Shown here: piece after piece, positions 34,636-43,968 of the stretch
Layout: every line of letters starts with the position of its first letter
Numbering within the stretch: the stretch's first letter is position 1
Source of the DNA: an uncultured Flavobacteriaceae bacterium
Lineage (GTDB): Bacteria; Bacteroidota; Bacteroidia; Flavobacteriales; Flavobacteriaceae
DNA: 64,000 bases
Direction of reading: 5' to 3'
NCBI GenBank assembly: GCA_947489085.1
Contig: CANLCJ010000003.1
Location: forward strand, 62,001 to 126,000
Program-made: the position numbers and the translations under genes
The notes under the pieces: model-generated
Told to the model about the DNA's origin: nothing
The model's database searches: none
The model's input: the letters and a program-made list of their open reading frames with translations, nothing else

Positions 34636-35754
34636 TTAGCTGTTTAGCATAACAGGCATAACAAGCATGGTAATATGTTCGCCATCATCTAAACCATCTA
34701 CAGGCGTTAAAATACCAGCACGATTAGGCATACTCATTTCCAAACTTACGTCTGTAGCACTTAGGTTATTAAGCATTTCGGTTAAAAAGCGAGAGTTGAA
34801 ACCAATTTGCATGTCGTCACCTTGATAATCGCAAGTTAAACGTTCTTCGGCTTTGTTGCTGTAGTCTACATCTTCGGCAGAGATGTTGAGTTCTGCACCT
34901 GCAATTTTTAAGCGTATTTGGTGTGTGGTTTTGTTAGAAAAAATGCTCACACGGCGTACTGAATTTAAAAACTGTGTTCTGTCTATGGAAAGTTTATTCG
35001 GGTTTTCTTTAGGAATAACGGCTTCGTAATTTGGATATTTACCATCAATTAAACGGCAAATTAATACAGAATTATCAAACGTAAATTTAGCATTAGATTC
35101 GTTGTATTCTATAGTTACTTCATCTTCAGCGCCAGCTAAAATACCTTTCAATAAGTTTAAAGGCTTTTTAGGCATTATAAACTCTGCTACTTGAGAGGCG
35201 TTTACATCTTCCCTTGTATATTTTACCAGTTTGTGCGCATCTGTAGCCACAAATGTTAAACCTTCTGTAGAGAATTGAAAAAACACACCACTCATTACAG
35301 GACGCAAATCGTCGTTACCAGCAGCAAAAATAGTTTTACTTATAGCTGTGGCCAAAATATCCCCTAGTATAACAGTATTGCTGGGGTCTTCTAGAACCAC
35401 CGCTTTAGGAAATTCGTCGCCACTGGCATAGGCCAAAGCATATTTACCGTGGTTAGAGCTTATCTCTACAGTGTTATTATCTTCTATAACAAAAGTTAAA
35501 GGCTGTTCTGGGAATGTTTTTAGCGTATCCAACAACAACCTAGCAGGAATGGCAACACTACCTTCACTATCACTTTCTACATCTAATGTAGAAGACATGG
35601 TCGTTTCCAAATCGCTAGCAGAAACCGTAAGTTTAGATTGGTCGAGTTCAAATAAAAAATTATCTAGAATAGGTAGAGTGTTAGAACTATTAATAACACC
35701 TCCTAAAACTTGTAATTGTTTTAATAGATAGGTACTGGATACGATAAATTTCAT
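34636..35754 (-). CDS. dnaN: DNA polymerase III beta subunit (sliding clamp)
   Basis: A 372-residue protein of normal length with three clamp domains. It starts MKFIVSSTYLLKQLQVLGGV. Recognisable parts are NTLPILDNFLFEL, FAAGNDDLRPVMSGVFFQF, FVATDAHKLVKY, KYPNYEAVIPKENPNKL and the C-terminal HITMLVMPVM, which ends the peptide-binding cleft. It is the dimeric ring that tethers replicative polymerase to DNA. In this lineage dnaN is not next to dnaA but beside gldF/gldG, a conserved arrangement as I recall. A -7 box lies about 105 bases upstream. Confidence 0.97.
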   Translation of the reverse strand: MKFIVSSTYLLKQLQVLGGVINSSNTLPILDNFLFELDQSKLTVSASDLETTMSSTLDVESDSEGSVAIPARLLLDTLKTFPEQPLTFVIEDNNTVEISSNHGKYALAYASGDEFPKAVVLEDPSNTVILGDILATAISKTIFAAGNDDLRPVMSGVFFQFSTEGLTFVATDAHKLVKYTREDVNASQVAEFIMPKKPLNLLKGILAGAEDEVTIEYNESNAKFTFDNSVLICRLIDGKYPNYEAVIPKENPNKLSIDRTQFLNSVRRVSIFSNKTTHQIRLKIAGAELNISAEDVDYSNKAEERLTCDYQGDDMQIGFNSRFLTEMLNNLSATDVSLEMSMPNRAGILTPVDGLDDGEHITMLVMPVMLNS

Positions 35755-35859
35755 GTGAAAATTGTATTATTTTAGTTTACACAATTTAGGTTATAAGTAC
35801 TAAACTTGAGCCTTAATTAGATGTAAAACGCTAGTTTTAATTGTAAAATGAACTACTCA

Positions 35860-35867
35860 CAAATATA
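35860..35867 (-). promoter_or_regulatory. -7 box TATATTTG for dnaN
   Basis: CAAATATA on the plus strand reads TATATTTG on the minus strand, a perfect TAnnTTTG match. It predicts a leader of about 100 bases before dnaN. Confidence 0.5.
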
Positions 35868-35906
35868 TTTCAAACTAAAGGTTTTATAAAACAAACTTAT
35901 TAACAG

Positions 35907-38291
35907 TTAACGGGCGTATTTTTTCTTTCTCAGGGTATGAAACACAAGACCAAAAAGGAGCAGTAAAACTATTGGCAATCCAACGTTTAGTAGTTGCCAG
36001 CGTATTTTGGTAGCAGCAATTTTTTCTTTATCCAAAAATGCAACTTCAATTTCTTTAGAGCGAATGTTTATAAGTCCATTATCGTCTAAAAGATAATTTA
36101 CGGCATTCAACAAAAATTCCTTGTTTCCGTATTGTTTACCAGTCCATCTATCGAAACCTAATTCTTGAGGTTTATTTCTAAGAATGTCGTTTTTTATCAC
36201 ATCGCCATCGGCAATAACAATCATTTTTGTACTGTCACAGCTATCGCGTCTATCATCAATAGTAAATGGTGCTATTCGGTTGGCAAAAGCAGATTTTAAT
36301 TGCCCTTCCAGTAGTACAGCTAAGTTTTGTTTTTCGTTCTTGAAAGCTTTAGGGTCTACGGGCTTGGTAACCACATCTAAGCTAATTTCTCTAGGCGTAC
36401 CTTCTAATCTTGAAAAGGCTGCCGTTTCTAAAAGAATTGTTTTTTTAGTGGCATTTTTAAGTGTGTCTATAGGGTTGGCAAAATCGAAACGCACTAAATT
36501 TAAATTATTGGTAATGGGGTGTTTGTTTTGGGCAATCGCTATCGGTGAGTACGGCCAATTTAAGTGTTGAAATTGAGAATTGCTGCCATCTCCTAAAGCT
36601 AATGTAATAGGCGCAGAGTAGGGTGTTGCAACAAGTACTGGGTTAATACGTACGCCATAGTTAAAGAAGAAATCTGTAAGATTTAAATCTCTAGCTACAG
36701 CATAATTTTTGCCAGAAGCATTGTAAAGACTATCTTTTTCCATAGCAACAGCATCGATAAGCCATAAGCTTTTACCACCATGCATATTATACTGATCCAA
36801 AGCAAATTTTTGTGTTTCTGTAAACGCTGTTCTGGGCTTTGCAGAAATTAAAACATCGAAAGTTTGTAAAGCTTTGGTAATCTGTTTTGGGTTGGTAGAA
36901 ATACTATCTAAAGGAAAAGGCGCAATAAAATAATAAGACTTTAGTTTGGAAATAAAGTCTGCAATAAACTTATCTTCCAATTGTGTGTTGCCCTTTAAAA
37001 CCGCTACTTTTTTTGTTTTGGGGTTTACAAGTTTTTTAAAACCATCTGCAAATGCATACTCTAAATGCTGCACAGAATTGTTTACCATATCTTGTTGTGA
37101 AGCTCCAATTTTAGTTTTAATTAGCGGTATTTTAACTGTGTTTTCGTTATAGCTGGCCAGCGCCCAAGGAAATATAACCTCTTGTGTAGCTTTACCGTTA
37201 TCTTGAACACTTAGTTGCATTGGGGTTAAACCTCTTTGTGTAAGTGCAGCTATGGTTTTTTCGCGATTGTACTCGTCTGCCAAAGGGTTTATATAATTAA
37301 AACTAATATTGCTGTTAATATTGGCAAATTCTTCTAACAATTGTTTCGATTCGTTTTGTAAACGTCTTATTTCAGAAGGGAAGTCTTCACCCTTTAAAAA
37401 AACATCTATAATTAAAGGCGAAGTGGCTTGATTAGCAATAATTTTAGCAGCATTACTCAACGCGTAACGTTGGTCTTTAGTAATATCCAGACGTGCGTAC
37501 TTAAAACTGGCTCCAATATTAAAAAGCAAAATTCCCCCAGCAACCATAGCCAAATACGTATAATCTTTAGAGTTAATTTTATCGGTTTTTATGGCTGTTT
37601 TAGTTAGCAGTACAAACAAAATAGTAATGCTTAAAAAATAGATGGCATTTCTGGAATCTATAACCCCACGGCTAATACTTTTGTAATGGTAACTCATACC
37701 AAATTGTTCTATTACGGTACTAGAAGTAAATGTAGTAATGCCCTCGAAACCAAAATAAAAGCAGAAACAAATAAAAATAGCGAGTATAAAAGCTACAATC
37801 TGGTTTTGCGATAAGGTGGAGCAAAATACGCCAATGGCGGTATAAGCCGCTGCTAGGAATACTAAACCTAAATAAGCACCAAAAGTGGTGCCTAAATCAA
37901 TATTGCCAACAGGGCTGCCTAAGCTATAAACCGTATAAACATACAAAAGCGTTGGCAAAAGCGCTAATAAAATAAGACACAGCGCACCAAAATATTTGCC
38001 CAGTACAATATGCAAATGCGATATGGGTTTGGTAAGTAGTAACTCTAAAGTACCTTGCTTTTTTTCGTCGGCAAAACTACGCATGGTAACCGCAGGAATT
38101 AAAAATAAAAACACCCAGGGTGCTAGTAGAAAAAAGGCAGAAAGATCGGCAAAGCCATACTCTAAAACATTGAAATCGTTTTTAAAAACCCATAAGAATA
38201 ACCCGTTTAAAACCAAAAATAGACCTATAACCAAATAGCCTATAGGAGATGCAAAAAAGGTGTTAATTTCTTTTCTTAGAATAGCTAGCAT
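35907..38291 (-). CDS. gldFG: GldF-GldG fusion, gliding-motility ABC transporter membrane/substrate component
   Basis: One uninterrupted frame of 794 residues. Residues 1-~235 are GldF, an ABC-2 permease with six helices (MLAILRKEINTFFASPIGYL, VTMRSFADEKKQGTLELLLT, FGFEGITTF). Residues ~245-794 are GldG (NIGASFKYARLDITKDQRYALS, LKGEDFPSEIRRLQNESKQLL, then a long periplasmic domain), with a final helix and KKKYAR tail. In Flavobacterium johnsoniae gldF and gldG are separate genes that, with the ATPase gldA, are needed for gliding. Here the GldF stop and GldG start are gone. gldA is not in the window. The stop is 152 bases from the dnaN start. Confidence 0.93.
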   Translation of the reverse strand: MLAILRKEINTFFASPIGYLVIGLFLVLNGLFLWVFKNDFNVLEYGFADLSAFFLLAPWVFLFLIPAVTMRSFADEKKQGTLELLLTKPISHLHIVLGKYFGALCLILLALLPTLLYVYTVYSLGSPVGNIDLGTTFGAYLGLVFLAAAYTAIGVFCSTLSQNQIVAFILAIFICFCFYFGFEGITTFTSSTVIEQFGMSYHYKSISRGVIDSRNAIYFLSITILFVLLTKTAIKTDKINSKDYTYLAMVAGGILLFNIGASFKYARLDITKDQRYALSNAAKIIANQATSPLIIDVFLKGEDFPSEIRRLQNESKQLLEEFANINSNISFNYINPLADEYNREKTIAALTQRGLTPMQLSVQDNGKATQEVIFPWALASYNENTVKIPLIKTKIGASQQDMVNNSVQHLEYAFADGFKKLVNPKTKKVAVLKGNTQLEDKFIADFISKLKSYYFIAPFPLDSISTNPKQITKALQTFDVLISAKPRTAFTETQKFALDQYNMHGGKSLWLIDAVAMEKDSLYNASGKNYAVARDLNLTDFFFNYGVRINPVLVATPYSAPITLALGDGSNSQFQHLNWPYSPIAIAQNKHPITNNLNLVRFDFANPIDTLKNATKKTILLETAAFSRLEGTPREISLDVVTKPVDPKAFKNEKQNLAVLLEGQLKSAFANRIAPFTIDDRRDSCDSTKMIVIADGDVIKNDILRNKPQELGFDRWTGKQYGNKEFLLNAVNYLLDDNGLINIRSKEIEVAFLDKEKIAATKIRWQLLNVGLPIVLLLLFGLVFHTLRKKKYAR

Positions 38292-38305
38292 TTTAAGCGA
38301 TATGT

Positions 38306-39181
38306 TTAGGTGTTAAAGTAAATGGTTTCGTTGGGCGGTTTACTTGGGGCTTTAATAAAGTCTATGCCAATGGTGTCGCGCACTTGAAACCCCATTAAAG
38401 TAGCGGCACTACCGTGTGTGTTCGAGTCGCTTTTGTACATGGCAATCTCTAAAAATCCGCCAGAATTAAAAAGCACAATACCCTTGCCCTCGTCTTGGCG
38501 GTCTGCTTTTGGAATATCGAAATTTATAAACTCGCAATACTTGTTGTAAATGGTTTTAAATTTGTACTGCCGTGCCGTAATTTCAAACTTACGCCCCTTT
38601 TGTACCGTTTCAAAAAACGATTTGCGTACGTTGGTAATTACATTGCCATAATTATCTATGTATATAACGCGACCAATAATTTTAGTTCGCTCTTCGTTAA
38701 CGTAGGGCTTTAAGTTATTAATAGGTTTAATGCTATTAATAGGCTTGCCAACCACTTCTAGTTTACCACCTCGGGCAATGTGGCAGGCTACTTTTACAAA
38801 AACGTCTAAAACCGTAAAACAGGTTTGCATTTTGTCATGAATGTTAATTTCTACAATCTTAGAGGGTGCAATTTCAGAACAAATCATACTCATAATACCA
38901 TTATTGGCACAAATAAAATAATGATCGTCTAAAAGCATGGCAATATGCTTATTTTCCACATTTAACTCCGAGTCTATACCAATAATGTGTATGGTACCTT
39001 TGGGGAAGCTTCTGTAGGCATTCTCTATAATATAAGCTGCTTCGGGCACATTAAAAGGCCTTACATTATGCGAGATATCAACAATAGTTACATTAGGTAA
39101 TTCGCTATAAATAGCGCCTTTTGTAGCCCCTGTAAAGTGGTCTTTCTCACCAAAATCAGTTGTTAAAGTAATAATTGCCAT
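38306..39181 (-). CDS. SAM hydroxide adenosyltransferase (DUF62) family protein
   Basis: About 291 residues from the ATG at 39181 (MAIITLTTDFG), which is the usual start of the family; the longer frame adds 13 residues. TLTTDFGEKDHFTGATKGAI, VDISHNVRPFNVPEAAYII, and the C-terminal GGFLEIAMYKSDSNTHGSAA carry the S-adenosylmethionine-binding loops shared with fluorinase/chlorinase. Members without halide specificity use water/hydroxide to split SAM into adenosine and methionine. It sits 14 bases upstream of gldFG on the minus strand and is divergent from phoH. Confidence 0.9.
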   Translation of the reverse strand: MAIITLTTDFGEKDHFTGATKGAIYSELPNVTIVDISHNVRPFNVPEAAYIIENAYRSFPKGTIHIIGIDSELNVENKHIAMLLDDHYFICANNGIMSMICSEIAPSKIVEINIHDKMQTCFTVLDVFVKVACHIARGGKLEVVGKPINSIKPINNLKPYVNEERTKIIGRVIYIDNYGNVITNVRKSFFETVQKGRKFEITARQYKFKTIYNKYCEFINFDIPKADRQDEGKGIVLFNSGGFLEIAMYKSDSNTHGSAATLMGFQVRDTIGIDFIKAPSKPPNETIYFNT

Positions 39182-39405
39182 TGGCAAATTGTTGATATTT
39201 TTTAATGTTAACTCATCCAAAAATGTGTATTTTTGAATGCATAGAGATGACTACACAAACCTACGTAAATTTTCGTTTTTATACTCTTTAGTACAGCGAA
39301 AAAGTAAATAGGTCTGGTTAGATTTATTAACAAGAACTATTTTTTAAAAGTAAAATAAACCATAACGCACTAAAATAGTTGTAAATTAAAACCAAATAAG
39401 CGCTT

Positions 39406-40359
39406 TTGAACGAAATAATAATAGAACTAGAAGAAATTACTCCAAAAGAATTTTTTGGAGCACAAAACACAAACATAGAGCTACTAAAGAAATACTTTCC
39501 TAAATTAAAAATAGTAGCCAGAGGTAATAAAATAAAAGCATTTGGAGACGAAGAACTGCTAGAAGAGTTTGACAGACGTATTACCATGCTTTTAAAGCAC
39601 TTTGCCAAATACAATAAAATAGACGAAAACGCAATAGAAAGGGTGTTAACAAGCCAGAGCAGCGACGATTATAACACCTCTAAAGCCAGTGGCGAAGTTA
39701 TAGTACACGGTGTGGGAGGTAAGCTTATAAAAGCGCAAACCGCTAACCAACGCAAATTGGTAGACAGCATGTACAAAAACGATATGGTTTTTGCCATTGG
39801 CCCTGCAGGAACAGGAAAAACCTATACAGGCGTAGCATTGGCAGTACAAGCCTTAAAAAATAAAGAAGTAAAGCGTATTATACTTACGCGACCCGCTGTA
39901 GAGGCAGGCGAAAATTTAGGGTTTTTGCCAGGCGATTTGCAAGAAAAGCTAGACCCTTATATGCAACCTTTATACGACGCATTACGAGACATGATAGCTC
40001 CAGAAAAATTAGCAAGCTACATCGAAAAAGGAACCATACAAATAGCACCACTAGCCTTTATGCGTGGCCGTACTTTGGATAACGCCTTTGTAATATTGGA
40101 TGAGGCACAAAATACAACACACGCCCAAATGAAAATGTTTTTAACCCGTATGGGGAAAAATGCTAAATTTTTATTGACTGGAGATCCTGGGCAAATCGAC
40201 TTGCCAAGACGTACCATATCTGGTCTAAAAGAAGCATTGCTTATTCTTAAAAATGTAAAAGGTGTAGGTATCATATTTTTAGACGATAAAGATGTTATTC
40301 GCCACAAGCTGGTAAAAGCAGTAATCGAAGCTTATAAAAGCATAGAAAACAGAGATTAG
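39406..40359 (+). CDS. PhoH family ATPase
   Basis: A 317-residue protein from a TTG start at 39406. That start begins (L/M)NEIIIELEEITPKEFFGAQN, matching the N-terminus I expect for flavobacterial PhoH, and no ATG lies near. A short KH-like N-terminal part (~1-100) is followed by the PhoH P-loop domain. The domain carries Walker A FAIGPAGTGKT (~131-141), LTRPAVEAGENLGFLPGDLQEKLDPY and Walker B AFVILDEAQNT. PhoH-like proteins are linked to RNA metabolism and ribosome-associated processes; biochemical function is unsettled. It is divergent from the SAM-hydroxide adenosyltransferase. Confidence 0.93.
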   Translation: MNEIIIELEEITPKEFFGAQNTNIELLKKYFPKLKIVARGNKIKAFGDEELLEEFDRRITMLLKHFAKYNKIDENAIERVLTSQSSDDYNTSKASGEVIVHGVGGKLIKAQTANQRKLVDSMYKNDMVFAIGPAGTGKTYTGVALAVQALKNKEVKRIILTRPAVEAGENLGFLPGDLQEKLDPYMQPLYDALRDMIAPEKLASYIEKGTIQIAPLAFMRGRTLDNAFVILDEAQNTTHAQMKMFLTRMGKNAKFLLTGDPGQIDLPRRTISGLKEALLILKNVKGVGIIFLDDKDVIRHKLVKAVIEAYKSIENRD

Positions 40360-40388
40360 CAACATACCAAACCTTAATTTTAGGAGCT

Positions 40389-40453
40389 GTTACCCGCTTT
40401 CGGCAGTCGCGCTCTGCGAGGCGCTTCAACAAAGCCTCAATCGGGGCTAGGGC
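40389..40453. repeat. GC-rich intergenic repeat, copy A
   Basis: Shares the 18-base core CGCGCTCTGCGAGGCGCT (40408-40425) with the reverse complement of 54147-54164. Weaker matches on both sides (GTTACC start, CTCAATC, CTA-GGC end) follow the same order. It sits in the phoH-purC gap and contrasts with the AT-rich surroundings. Confidence 0.75.
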
Positions 40454-40508
40454 AGTAGTAGTTTTAAAATAATTTAGATAATTAAAAGTACCTCATAAAC
40501 ACAAACAG

Positions 40509-41456
40509 ATGAGTAATACCATTATAGATACCAATTTTCAATTTCCAAAACAACGTACAGTATATAAAGGTAAAGTACGCGAAGTATACAACATAAATAA
40601 CGAACAATTGGTAATGATTGCAACAGACAGACTTTCGGCGTTCGATGTTGTAATGCCCAAAGGCATTCCCTTTAAGGGTCAAATACTTAACCAAATTGCT
40701 ACTAAAATGATGGCAGCTACTCAAGATATTGTACCCAATTGGTTAACGGCCACACCAGATCCAAATGTAGCTGTAGGGCATTTATGCGAGCCTTTTAAGG
40801 TAGAAATGGTTATAAGAGGTTATATGTCTGGACATGCTGCTAGAGAATATAAAGCAGGAAAGCGCATATTGTGTGGCATGCCAATGCCAGAAGGCATGAA
40901 AGAAAACGATGCTTTTCCAGAGCCTATAATAACTCCTGCTACAAAAGCAGAGATGGGAGATCATGATGAGGATATTTCCAGAGAGGAGATTTTAAAACGC
41001 GGTATCGTATCTGAAGCAGATTATGTTGTGTTGGAGGATTACACGCGTAAACTTTTCCAGAGAGGAACAGAAATTGCTGCTGCTCGAGGTTTAATTTTAG
41101 TGGATACAAAATATGAATTTGGGAAAACCAAAGATGGAAAAATTGTGTTGATAGACGAAATACATACACCAGATTCGTCGCGGTACTTTTATGCCGATGG
41201 TTACCAAGAACGCCAAGCCAAAGGAGAGTCTCAAAAACAATTGTCTAAAGAATTTGTACGCCAATGGTTAATATCTCAAGGCTTTCAAGGTTTGGAAGGA
41301 CAAACAGTACCAGAAATGAGCGATGCTTATATAGAAAGCGTTAGCGAACGTTATATTGAGCTGTACGAGAACATAACTGGAGAAGCCTTTGTAAAGGCAG
41401 ATGTAATAGATATACAATCTCGAATTGAAGCAAATGTATTGGCTTACTTAAAGTAA
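40509..41456 (+). CDS. purC: Phosphoribosylaminoimidazole-succinocarboxamide synthase
   Basis: A 315-residue protein (long PurC form). [10 protein letters not shown] near the N-terminus (ATP loop), [27 protein letters not shown], and [16 protein letters not shown] with the metal-binding Glu/Asp are diagnostic. It ligates aspartate to CAIR to give SAICAR in purine synthesis. A GC-rich repeat lies before it and a strong terminator after it, so it is probably monocistronic. Confidence 0.97.
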   Translation: MSNTIIDTNFQFPKQRTVYKGKVREVYNINNEQLVMIATDRLSAFDVVMPKGIPFKGQILNQIATKMMAATQDIVPNWLTATPDPNVAVGHLCEPFKVEMVIRGYMSGHAAREYKAGKRILCGMPMPEGMKENDAFPEPIITPATKAEMGDHDEDISREEILKRGIVSEADYVVLEDYTRKLFQRGTEIAAARGLILVDTKYEFGKTKDGKIVLIDEIHTPDSSRYFYADGYQERQAKGESQKQLSKEFVRQWLISQGFQGLEGQTVPEMSDAYIESVSERYIELYENITGEAFVKADVIDIQSRIEANVLAYLK

Positions 41457-41484
41457 TTCGATCTACCATTTTGCTTGCTATTAT

Positions 41485-41527
41485 AAACCAGTCCTTTTTG
41501 TGGGTTTGCCCGAAAAAGGACTGGTTT
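41485..41527 (+). terminator. Terminator after purC
   Basis: The 15-base arms 41485-41499 and 41513-41527 (AAACCAGTCCTTTTT / AAAAAGGACTGGTTT) pair perfectly. A small inner GGG/CCC stem sits in the loop, and the tail is T-rich. Confidence 0.9.
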
Positions 41528-41737
41528 AATTTTTGGAAGAGGTTTCTAAAGATTACAGCTTTTAAACTTTAAAATGGATATTGTTACATTGTTTTCAGCT
41601 TTGGCTGTTTGTTTCAATATAAAATTGTTGGTCTAAACCTTTTTTTCTAATTGGATTACAGCAATTAACTCTAGAATTTTTGATTCTGTTTTTAATTGTC
41701 AAGTCGTTCTCTTTTGCCGTAATCTCTTAAATCACTT

Positions 41738-41863
41738 TCAGAAAGCATATATCATTTCATCTACTTTAAAGGGTTTGCTAAAACAATTAGCATAACGAAA
41801 CTTTTTGATCGTATAATCGTCGTTTTCCAGATTGGTTTTTACATAAGAGTAGTTTAGCAACGT
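41738..41863 (-). pseudogene. Gene fragment (C-terminal remnant)
   Basis: A minus-strand frame without start codon reads TLLNYSYVKTNLENDDYTI then KKFRYANCFSKPFKVDEMIYAF and stops at 41738. The composition is protein-like, but neighbouring sequence is broken by stops in all frames. I do not recognise the source gene. Confidence 0.35.
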
Positions 41864-41908
41864 GTAGACTATAGACTCGTATTACGCTTCTTAGTTATTG
41901 CCAGTAGT

Positions 41909-42187
41909 TTATTTTACAGGCTTATAGATTCCATAATTAGTAAATTCAGTTGTTTTAATCTCATCAATAGGATCAAAAACTTTTGTTGCAGAGTAGATTT
42001 TAATTTCTTCATCATCTTCTACAAAAATGACTTTTTCAGAAGTTATCCTTGTTACTTTCAAATTATCTTTTGAAGTCTTTAGATATACATTTCCTTTTGG
42101 AATAGTAACTCTATCGTAATCGATTCCATTTCTACAATTTGCAAATGATACATCATAAAAAAAGACAATCCTTTCAGAATCGTCTTT
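41909..42187 (-). pseudogene. 5'-truncated gene remnant
   Basis: A minus-strand frame of about 90 codons, open from 42187 to the stop at 41909, reads convincingly like protein. It includes DVSFANCRNGIDYDRVTIP, KGNVYLKTSKDNLKVTRIT and a C-terminal TTEFTNYGIYKPVK. No ATG, GTG or TTG precedes the coding-like part, and its upstream end runs into the terminator of the next gene. It appears to be the C-terminal half of a small beta-rich protein whose 5' end was lost. With the fragment at 41738-41863 it makes 41457-42190 a small gene graveyard. Confidence 0.5.
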
Positions 42188-42189
42188 TT
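42159..42189 (-). terminator. Terminator of the gene at 42214
   Basis: AAAAAGAC (42159-42166) and GTCTTTTT (42182-42189) form a hairpin with A/T runs, directly past the stop of the minus-strand gene. Confidence 0.65.
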
Positions 42190-42213
42190 ATATATTGTGT
42201 GGGCAATGAATAA

Positions 42214-42651
42214 TTAAAAATTACCGCCAATACCTATACGCATCTTTTTTATAATTTCTTCAAAATACAAAATAGATAAGATAATTTTTTCTGTGTCTGC
42301 ATAAGGTATAAACTGTGTCATCATATTACTAGAATTTTTAAAAGCTTCTTTCTGCACATCATGATGTTCTTCAAGTACTTTTACGTTATCAGAGTCTTCT
42401 CTAATACCTAAATCAGATAGGGAAACTCCAGGCTCGTTGGTTAGAGCTATAAACGGTAAAACGGTATTAATTTCATATATGCGTCTCACATATAATTTTA
42501 ACAACTCTCCTTTTTTTAAGCTTCTAAGTTCGTCAATAGTATGAAACTTTGGAGTTTGCACTTTTTCGTCGAAAAACACATTGTTTTTAGATTGTGCAAA
42601 AGAGGAACCAAAGGCTAGAAAAGCAAATAGTAAAAAAGTGATTAATTTCAT
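42214..42651 (-). CDS. Secreted protein of unknown function
   Basis: A 145-residue protein with a clear signal peptide (1-19, ending GSSFAQ). The mature part is helical and polar: DELRSLKKGELLKLYVRRI, then ISDLGI-like and a C-terminal ILSILYFEEIIKKMRIG helix. I do not recognise a domain. It lies 39 bases after the secreted beta-helix protein gene on the same strand, so the two may be co-transcribed and share a surface or periplasmic role. Confidence 0.7.
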   Translation of the reverse strand: MKLITFLLFAFLAFGSSFAQSKNNVFFDEKVQTPKFHTIDELRSLKKGELLKLYVRRIYEINTVLPFIALTNEPGVSLSDLGIREDSDNVKVLEEHHDVQKEAFKNSSNMMTQFIPYADTEKIILSILYFEEIIKKMRIGIGGNF

Positions 42652-42690
42652 TTTTTGATTATGTGTTTTTGTTTAGTTAAATATAATACA

Positions 42691-43968
42691 CTATTGCATC
42701 ATAGCATAACTTTCTTTAGGATCTTTAAGGACAAATTTAGGGTTTTTAACGTCCAACGGTTTTACAAATAAATCGCTAACATTAGAAAAAGTAGATGTAA
42801 AAAGGTTGTTCTTAAACAATTTATTCATGCGTTCTCTATTGTAACCTTCGTATTTTACACTAACATTTTCGCTATGTACGTTACAAAGACTGGTATATAT
42901 TTTAAACGATTTTTCAATTTCGTAATAAGATCTAAAAGAGCTATCAAATTTAATAACATTAGCAAAACCAGAGACCTTAGAGTCTTTCAGTTCAATCTTA
43001 GCTAAATTTTTAACATGTATAGCAGCGTTGGTATGTTTATAGTTAGATGCGTCGCTTAGAGTTACAAAAGTAGCATCGGTAATTACCAATTGCGATACAT
43101 CTTCGTTGGTAGTAAGACCTTGTTTTGTATCAAAACCATCGACTTCTATAGCATAGGAGCCACTAGTGTCAGAAATAAAAGGGTGTCTCACAGCCAAGAC
43201 ATTCGAGATTTTCCCTTTGTAACCTAAATTAAAATCGAAATCATCGTCTTTAGATTTGTAGGATACAAGTTGCGATAAATTAGCAGTTCCGCCATGACAA
43301 TCAAAAGCATCTCCAGCAGAATAGCTAACCATAACGTTATTAACTAAAGTATTTTTACCCATGGCACAAAGCGATAAGCCATTACTTCTGTACTTTGCAT
43401 TAAGCTGTTTTCCAGCAAATTCTATGCGAACAAAAGATAATCTCGTGGTTTCTTCTTCTTCTAAATCGCCACCATATACAGCATGCTGTGGTTTAAAATC
43501 TCCTTTTAAAAATCCAACTTTAGAGGGCGAGTTTACTTTTCCAGATCCTAAGATGTGTATGCCGCCCCAATCTCCTGGTCTACGAGATTTTGCAGGCTTA
43601 TCCGATGTAAAAATTATAGGATAGCCTTTGTTGCCTTCTGCTATAAGTTTAGCGCCTTTGGTAACCACAAGGCTCGTAGGTACGTTAGATTGGCAACGAA
43701 TAACTGTGCCTGGTTCTATAAGCACAATAGCACCGTTTGTAATATAAACATCTCCAGACATTAAATAAACATTTTCGCTACTCATAATCATATCGGCATC
43801 GATGATGTTTGGAATTTGAGTATCGGCATCGGGATAAAATTCACTGTTAGGGTCAAAATTTGTCCAATTTCGAGTCCAATTCATTGCATTTGTTGTGCCA
43901 AATTCTATTTGAGCACATAAGGGAAATGTTAGCAATAAGCCAACAAGTAGGTGTAAGGTAGGTTTCAT
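42691..43968 (-). CDS. Secreted beta-helix-like protein
   Basis: About 425 residues from the ATG at 43968 (MKPTLHLLVGLLLTFPLCAQ, a signal peptide); the upstream in-frame ATG adds an unlikely polar leader. Short strands typical of a right-handed parallel beta-helix run from ~45 to ~360: GDVYITNGAIVLIEPGTVI, VVTKGAKLIAEG, GGIHILGSGKVNSP, NGLSLCAMGKNTLVNNVMV, AAIHVKNLAKIELKDSKVSG. This is the layout seen in Bacteroidota surface proteins with T-x-x-G-x-x-DWGGI blocks (here RPGDWGG). No catalytic residues are obvious. It is co-oriented with the small secreted protein downstream. Confidence 0.75.
   Translation of the reverse strand: MKPTLHLLVGLLLTFPLCAQIEFGTTNAMNWTRNWTNFDPNSEFYPDADTQIPNIIDADMIMSSENVYLMSGDVYITNGAIVLIEPGTVIRCQSNVPTSLVVTKGAKLIAEGNKGYPIIFTSDKPAKSRRPGDWGGIHILGSGKVNSPSKVGFLKGDFKPQHAVYGGDLEEEETTRLSFVRIEFAGKQLNAKYRSNGLSLCAMGKNTLVNNVMVSYSAGDAFDCHGGTANLSQLVSYKSKDDDFDFNLGYKGKISNVLAVRHPFISDTSGSYAIEVDGFDTKQGLTTNEDVSQLVITDATFVTLSDASNYKHTNAAIHVKNLAKIELKDSKVSGFANVIKFDSSFRSYYEIEKSFKIYTSLCNVHSENVSVKYEGYNRERMNKLFKNNLFTSTFSNVSDLFVKPLDVKNPKFVLKDPKESYAMMQ

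Noticed and set aside
36184-36570. 128-residue plus-strand ORF
   Set aside because: It is antisense to gldFG, where the minus frame is continuous and conserved.
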